Assembly: GCA_947463105.1 (NCBI GenBank)
Contig: CANHSD010000015.1
Coordinates: 1 to 20,593, forward strand
DNA from: Chitinophagaceae bacterium
GTDB taxonomy: Bacteria; Bacteroidota; Bacteroidia; Chitinophagales; Chitinophagaceae
Reading direction: 5' to 3'
Length of the DNA stretch: 20,593 bases
Positions 16,438 to 20,593 of the stretch are shown in pieces. A model generated the notes under the pieces. It was not told where the DNA came from and made no database searches. It was given only the letters and a program-made list of their open reading frames with translations. The translations under genes and the position numbers were made by a program. Numbering within the stretch: the first letter of the stretch is position 1; every line of letters starts with the position of its first letter.

Positions 16438-18852
16438 ATGTTCAATAAGATGAGATTACTCCTGCTATTGCCTTTTCTATTGATACCCTTTTTCTCTTTT
16501 TCACAAAGCACTACAGGAACCATCAGTGGAACCATTGTTGATTCCCTTTCTGGCGCAGCACTTGCAGCGGCTACAGTTCAATATTTCAGGGAAGGAAAGG
16601 GCACAAGCATCAATGGTATAGTTGCCGATGAAAAAGGAAGATTTTCTCTCATCGTGCCCAAGGGAAATTATCAGCTTCGCATTGCTTATGCAGGCTACAA
16701 AGAGTACCAGTCGAAATGGACACCCATTGGCAATCAATCAACTGTCAATCTTGGCCTGATCAAACTTTCGCTAAGCAAAAACACCCTGGATGAGATTGTT
16801 GTTCAGGCAGAAAAGAGCTCGATGCAGTTGTCTTTGGATAAAAAAATATTCAATGTAGGAAAAGACCTTGCCAATGCCGGCGGATCGGCGATGAACATTC
16901 TCATGAACATTCCTTCTGTTTCTGTAGACCCCGAAGGCAATGTCAAGCTCAGGGGTAGCGACAATGTAAGAATCCTGATTGACGGCAAGCCCTCCGGTTT
17001 GGTCAGCATAAAAGGAGGGAGTGGATTGCAGAATCTTCAGGCCAGCATGGTGGACAAGGTTGAGCTCATCACCAATCCATCTGCCCGATATGAAGCTGAA
17101 GGCATGTCTGGAATCATCAACATTGTGCTTAAAAAAGACCGCAGGCAGGGTTTCAATGGTTCATTAGAAGTCATCACAGGTAATCCAGCCAATTTCGGCT
17201 TGGCCACCAACCTCAATTACAGGAAAAAGAACATCAACTTCTTTGTCAACTACGGCATTGCCTACAGGATGCAACCCAGCAAAGGGTCATTGTTTCAAGA
17301 AACCTATGCCAAGGATACAACTTTTATTTTCAAGCAGAATGACAGGGTCAAGTTCAGGGGCCTCAACAACAACATCAGGGCTGGATTGGATTATTTTTTC
17401 AACGAAAAATCTGTGCTTACTGCCGCTTATCTCTACAGGAAAAGCCAGGGCAATCGCTTGCGTGACATTCGATATGAGGATTACATCAACAACGATAACA
17501 ACCTGGTAGGATTTGTAAAAAGAACACAAGACGAGGATGAGGTTGAGCCCAACTCAGAAGTGACCGTTACCTATAAAAAAACATTTCAGCAGAAGGGTCA
17601 TGAATTGACTACAGAGGTGAAGTACCTTGATTATTGGGAAAACTCCGATCAGGTATTTACAGAACGCCATTTTAAACCCAACGCAACAGAAGTCCTTTCA
17701 AAAAATATCCTGCAAACATCTGTCAACGACGAGTTTGAAAAGCAGTGGCTTTTACAACTGGACTATGTTAAGCCTATCGGCAAAGAAGGAAAGTTTGAAA
17801 CAGGCATCAGGAGCAGTTTCCGAAACATGGTCAATGATTTTATTGTTTCACAGCAAAACCTGAGTGGTGGATTTGTGGCTCTTCCCGGGTTGGACAATGT
17901 TTTTGTTTACGATGAAAACATACATGGTGCTTATGGCATCCTTGGCAACAAGACAAACAGGGTATCTTATCAGGCAGGGTTAAGGGCTGAATGGACAGAT
18001 GTTACTACTACACTTGAAAAAACAAAGGAAAAAAATCCCCGCGATTATGTCAACCTGTTTCCCAGTGCGCACCTTACGTTTGACCTTGAAAAGCAAAATG
18101 GCATACAACTGAGCTATAGCAGAAGGGTAAGAAGGCCATTCTACAACGACCTCAGCCCCTATGCCACTTTCTCTGACAGTAGAAATTTTTCTGCAGGCAA
18201 TCCTGACCTCGATCCTGAGTTCAGCAATGCATATGAGATTGGTCATATCAAGACTTTTGATAAAGGGGCGTTTACATCATCTGTTTATTACAGAAGCACC
18301 AAAGGAAGGATTGAAAGAATCAGAACGGTCGATGGCATGGGGAATGCCATTACCAAGCCAGAGAATCTAATGTCAGAAACGGCATTTGGTCTGGAGTTTA
18401 CCAGCGGGTATACTCCCTATAAATGGTGGAAGCTTGATTTCAATTTCAATTTCTTTCATGCCAATATCGATGGCAGCAATATCTTGCCCGATTACAAGAC
18501 CACAACCTATAGCTGGTTTACCAGACAAACCTCAAGGTTCAGTTTAAAGAAGAACCTGGACCTGCAGTTGAGAATGAATTATGAGGCCCCACAGAAAACA
18601 GTTCAGGGGAGAAGAAAGTCGATGTTCTACACAGACTTTTCTGTGAGTAAAGATATACTTAAAGAAAGGGGCACTTTGAATTTCAATGTGCTTGATGTTT
18701 TTAATTCAAGAAAGGCAAGAACTGTATTTCAGGGACAGAATTTTTACTTTGATGGGTATGGCCGATTCAATCCAAGGCAGATTAACCTGACGTTTACTTA
18801 CAGAATCAAGCAGTCAAAAGGAACGAAAACGGTCAAGATTATTCAAGAATAA
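16438..18852 (+). CDS. Outer-membrane beta-barrel receptor with carboxypeptidase-regulatory-like domain (OMP_b-brl_3 type)
   Basis: The 804-residue product is a complete member of the family seen truncated at the start of the window. A signal peptide (LLLLLPFLLIPFFSFSQ) ends near residue 23; a second in-frame ATG at 16450 is an equally plausible start. Residues about 26-115 form a carboxypeptidase-regulatory-like domain (GTISGTIVDSLSGAALAAAT, then DEKGRFSLIVPKGNYQLRI). The plug follows at about 118-225 (LDEIVVQAE, VKLRGSDNVRILIDGKPSG, VDKVELITNPSARYEAEG, GIINIVLKK), then the barrel to the C-terminus, with QLSYSRRVRRP and NPDLDPEFSNAYEIG typical of the group. It sits in the outer membrane and probably imports or binds an unknown ligand with TonB help. 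No SusD partner is adjacent, so it is not part of a classic polysaccharide-utilisation locus. It lies 91 bases after the T9SS-sorted protein and ends before a terminator-like hairpin. Confidence 0.93.
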   Translation: MFNKMRLLLLLPFLLIPFFSFSQSTTGTISGTIVDSLSGAALAAATVQYFREGKGTSINGIVADEKGRFSLIVPKGNYQLRIAYAGYKEYQSKWTPIGNQSTVNLGLIKLSLSKNTLDEIVVQAEKSSMQLSLDKKIFNVGKDLANAGGSAMNILMNIPSVSVDPEGNVKLRGSDNVRILIDGKPSGLVSIKGGSGLQNLQASMVDKVELITNPSARYEAEGMSGIINIVLKKDRRQGFNGSLEVITGNPANFGLATNLNYRKKNINFFVNYGIAYRMQPSKGSLFQETYAKDTTFIFKQNDRVKFRGLNNNIRAGLDYFFNEKSVLTAAYLYRKSQGNRLRDIRYEDYINNDNNLVGFVKRTQDEDEVEPNSEVTVTYKKTFQQKGHELTTEVKYLDYWENSDQVFTERHFKPNATEVLSKNILQTSVNDEFEKQWLLQLDYVKPIGKEGKFETGIRSSFRNMVNDFIVSQQNLSGGFVALPGLDNVFVYDENIHGAYGILGNKTNRVSYQAGLRAEWTDVTTTLEKTKEKNPRDYVNLFPSAHLTFDLEKQNGIQLSYSRRVRRPFYNDLSPYATFSDSRNFSAGNPDLDPEFSNAYEIGHIKTFDKGAFTSSVYYRSTKGRIERIRTVDGMGNAITKPENLMSETAFGLEFTSGYTPYKWWKLDFNFNFFHANIDGSNILPDYKTTTYSWFTRQTSRFSLKKNLDLQLRMNYEAPQKTVQGRRKSMFYTDFSVSKDILKERGTLNFNVLDVFNSRKARTVFQGQNFYFDGYGRFNPRQINLTFTYRIKQSKGTKTVKIIQE

Positions 18853-18883
18853 CACATAAAAGGATTATTCAGGTGGCAGTATT

Positions 18884-18914
18884 GAATCCTTTGGTAGATT
18901 GGATTCCTTTTTTT
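18884..18914 (+). terminator. Rho-independent terminator-like hairpin after the receptor gene
   Basis: GAATCC (18884-18889) and GGATTC (18901-18906) form a six-base-pair stem around an 11-base loop, followed by a seven-base T run (18908-18914) and further T-rich sequence. It begins 32 bases after the receptor stop. An upstream AAGGATT (18860-18866) can pair instead with AATCCTT (18885-18891), so two exclusive stems are possible. The stem is short, so confidence is moderate. Confidence 0.5.
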
Positions 18915-18957
18915 CTTTTCTCTCCTTAAAATACTTTCCTGTAAATAATGGGCACCT

Positions 18958-18995
18958 TGTTCATGCATTTAGGTATTTTTCACTGTTCATGCATT
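18958..18995. repeat. Two 12-bp direct repeats upstream of the EPS export genes
   Basis: TGTTCATGCATT occurs at 18958-18969 and again at 18984-18995, 26 bases start to start, so the copies lie about two and a half helical turns apart. Such an arrangement could be a tandem binding site for a regulator of the exopolysaccharide operon. A binding protein is not known from the sequence. Confidence 0.4.
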
Positions 18996-19103
18996 GAATA
19001 AAAAATTTCTGGAAATCCTTTATTGACGGGGGTTTTTGTAAAATACTGATTTTCATCATCCTGCAAGACCAATGGGATCATGTTTATTGCTTGATGCTAC
19101 ATA

Positions 19104-19111
19104 TATTTTTG
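19104..19111 (+). promoter_or_regulatory. Candidate Bacteroidota -7 promoter element for the EPS operon
   Basis: TATTTTTG matches the Bacteroidota primary-sigma -7 consensus TAnnTTTG at every fixed position. The upstream -33 TTG is imperfect: a TTG ends 14 bases before it and a TTA 17 bases before. It would give a leader of about 75 bases ahead of the wza-like ATG at 19193. Confidence 0.3.
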
Positions 19112-19192
19112 ATTCAATAAAAACAGTGGGAACCCGGTCCGGCAATCGGCCAATTGTTGTCACTGCTTAAGCCAAAAATAAAATCAAAGCTG

Positions 19193-19972
19193 ATGCATCA
19201 ATCAATTGCCAAGACAATTTTTCTTTTAATACTTGTGGTTATGGTAAGCTCTTGCATCAGTACAAAAAATGTAGGGTATTTCGACAACGCAAGGGAAACT
19301 GAATATGCAAGTATTGCTGGAGTTGAAACTACTATCCAGGCCAATGATATCCTGAGTATCTCCATCAGCAGTTTGAATCCTGAAGCTTCTGCGATTTTCA
19401 ATACAACCAATGTCCAATCAAATAACATCAATACATCAAATGGCAATATAACACAGCCAAGCGGATATCTTGTGAATGCTGAAGGATTCATTCAGTTGCC
19501 CATCCTCGGAAATATCCAGTCCGCAGGATTAACAAAGAAAGCGCTGAAAGAAAAGATCGCCAATACAATAGTTGAAAAGAAGCTCCTTATGGATCCAATT
19601 GTAAGTATTCGGCATTTGAATTTTGAGGTTACGGTAATTGGCGAAGTGGGTCGCCCCATGGTTATTCCCGTTCCCAACGAAAAAATATCATTGCTGACGG
19701 CACTTGGTCAGGCAGGCGATATCACGGTTTATGGTAAAAAAGACAATGTATTGGTCATCAGGGAAAGCAATGGCAAGAAGGTGGTTAAACGGATAAACCT
19801 CAATACGGCTGAATTTTTGAATTCCTCCTATTATTACCTCAAGCCCAATGATATCGTATATGTTGAGCCCAACAAGAACAAGCTTGCCAGTGTCAGCAGG
19901 GGAAGACAATTGTTGCCTGCTTTGCTTTCGGGTTTGTCTGTGGTAGTTATTGTACTTGATAGAATATTTTAA
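19193..19972 (+). CDS. wza: Wza-like polysaccharide export lipoprotein
   Basis: The 259-residue product belongs to the outer-membrane polysaccharide export family that carries capsule or exopolysaccharide across the outer membrane. A lipoprotein signal (IFLLILVVMVSSC, C21) is followed by the Poly_export domain at about 47-145 (IQANDILSISISSLNPEA, LVNAEGFIQLPILGNIQSAGLT, VSIRHLNFEVTVIGEV). One SLBB beta-grasp unit follows at about 146-225 (GEVGRPMVIPVPNEKISLLTALGQAG cut by KKDNVLVIRE). The short C-terminus ends with a hydrophobic segment (LLPALLSGLSVVVIVL, 240-255), as in the short Bacteroidota versions rather than the longer E. coli Wza. ATG at 19193 is chosen over the upstream TTG at 19154 because it begins the lipoprotein signal. 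The next gene starts 4 bases after its stop, so the two are translated from one message. Confidence 0.93.
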   Translation: MHQSIAKTIFLLILVVMVSSCISTKNVGYFDNARETEYASIAGVETTIQANDILSISISSLNPEASAIFNTTNVQSNNINTSNGNITQPSGYLVNAEGFIQLPILGNIQSAGLTKKALKEKIANTIVEKKLLMDPIVSIRHLNFEVTVIGEVGRPMVIPVPNEKISLLTALGQAGDITVYGKKDNVLVIRESNGKKVVKRINLNTAEFLNSSYYYLKPNDIVYVEPNKNKLASVSRGRQLLPALLSGLSVVVIVLDRIF

Positions 19973-19976
19973 TCCG

Positions 19977-20593
19977 ATGAACACCCCTCACGAAACCATG
20001 CAAACAAACAATGAAACATTGTTCAGCAAATTGCTGGCGAAATATATTCCATATTGGCCCATGTTTCTGCTATTGGCCATATTGTCAATGGGCGCTGTAT
20101 TTGCCTATCTCAAGATTACACCAAAAAAATACCAGTCTACTGCATCATTGATCATCAAGGATGAAAAAAAAGGCAATGATGATTCGAGGATAATGGAGTC
20201 CCTGAACCTCATGGGTTCAAAAAAAATCATAGAAAATGAAATAGAGGTATTGAAATCCAGACCGGTTATAGAAACGGTGGTAAAAAACTTTCGGTTGTAT
20301 GCTCCTGTTTACCTGGAAGACGGCTTTCTCGACCAATATGTGTATGAGAATGCCCCTTTGACCATAGAATCCCTGGAGCCTCAACAATTGAAAAGCAGCG
20401 AAGGAAAATTATACCTGCAGCTGGATGGCCAAGACAAAAAAACGATCATCATCAATGGTAAAAAAGCAGGATTTTATGGTTCCTGGTTGACTACCGATTA
20501 TGGGGTTCTGCGGTTTAATATAACTGAGCCTTCGAAGCTGATGGACCCCAGCAAGAAATATTTTTTTCAGGTTATCGGCATTCCTTTCAAAAC
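19977..20593 (+). CDS. Wzc/Wzz-type chain-length determinant, probable tyrosine autokinase, 3' end missing
   Basis: This reading frame is still open at the window edge; 205 residues are visible. A membrane helix at about 26-45 (YWPMFLLLAILSMGAVFAYL) is followed by the Wzz periplasmic start: TPKKYQSTASLIIKDEKKG (48-66) and KIIENEIEVLKSRPVIETVV (83-102). These are the signature of polysaccharide co-polymerases that set chain length and bridge the inner-membrane polymerase to Wza. Bacteroidota homologues next to wza usually continue through a second membrane helix into a cytoplasmic BY-kinase domain with a tyrosine-rich tail; that part is outside the window, so the kinase is inferred. The start is 4 bases after the wza-like stop. 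Confidence 0.9.
   Translation, partial: MNTPHETMQTNNETLFSKLLAKYIPYWPMFLLLAILSMGAVFAYLKITPKKYQSTASLIIKDEKKGNDDSRIMESLNLMGSKKIIENEIEVLKSRPVIETVVKNFRLYAPVYLEDGFLDQYVYENAPLTIESLEPQQLKSSEGKLYLQLDGQDKKTIIINGKKAGFYGSWLTTDYGVLRFNITEPSKLMDPSKKYFFQVIGIPFK

Larger units (their letters stand above)
18853..19192. other. 340-base non-coding stretch before the EPS export operon
   Basis: No convincing coding sequence is present. Near its start is a terminator-like hairpin for the receptor gene. In the middle are two copies of a 12-base direct repeat. Towards the end is a TATTTTTG that fits the Bacteroidota -7 promoter element, followed by a GC-richer leader (around 19133-19150) before the wza-like ATG. The wza-like reading frame extends back to a TTG at 19154, but that extension lacks a signal peptide and is not used. 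Confidence 0.6.

Overview
The window looks like a chromosomal segment from a member of the Bacteroidota, probably close to Chitinophagaceae or other Sphingobacteriia-like lineages. This rests on protein families: two outer-membrane beta-barrel receptors of the Bacteroidota OMP_b-brl_3 type, a FecA-like TonB-dependent receptor, a secreted protein ending in a type IX secretion (T9SS) sorting domain, a GH20 hexosaminidase with a discoidin-like tail, and the short Bacteroidota form of the Wza exporter. Genes mostly lack strong Shine-Dalgarno sequences, as is usual in this phylum. The exact genus cannot be read from the sequence.

Layout. 1-1995 (+) is the 3' part of an outer-membrane receptor; its stop overlaps the stop of a convergent GH20 beta-N-acetylhexosaminidase (1992-4229, -). 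Upstream of that gene on the same strand is a type II sulfide:quinone oxidoreductase-like flavoprotein (4259-5455, -), divergent from a FecA-like TonB receptor (5625-7808, +). An Ldh/YiaK-family oxidoreductase (7835-8857, -) converges on that receptor. A divergent three-gene cluster follows (9021-11415, +): a full-length double-domain KaiC, a KaiB, and an unrecognised 146-residue protein with a C-terminal membrane anchor. A di-heme cytochrome c peroxidase lipoprotein (11592-12626, -) and an amidohydrolase lipoprotein (12708-14354, +) form a divergent pair. A secreted T9SS-sorted protein (14502-16346, +) and a second OMP_b-brl_3 receptor (16438-18852, +) come next. A terminator-like hairpin and a 340-base non-coding stretch with a 12-bp direct repeat separate these from the start of an exopolysaccharide export operon (wza-like, 19193-19972; wzc/wzz-like, 19977 to the window edge).

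How it fits together. Much of the window is cell-envelope business: outer-membrane uptake receptors, secreted glycan degradation, periplasmic or outer-membrane lipoprotein enzymes, and capsule/EPS export. The most distinctive item is the kaiC-kaiB-membrane-protein cluster. It has no kaiA and no adjacent histidine kinase, it is lower in GC than its neighbours, and it keeps phosphorylatable residues at the three positions aligned with cyanobacterial KaiC T426/S431/T432. It is the best candidate here for a little-described system: a minimal KaiBC timer or stress switch with a possible membrane-linked partner. No tRNA, rRNA, CRISPR array, transposase or attachment site was seen.
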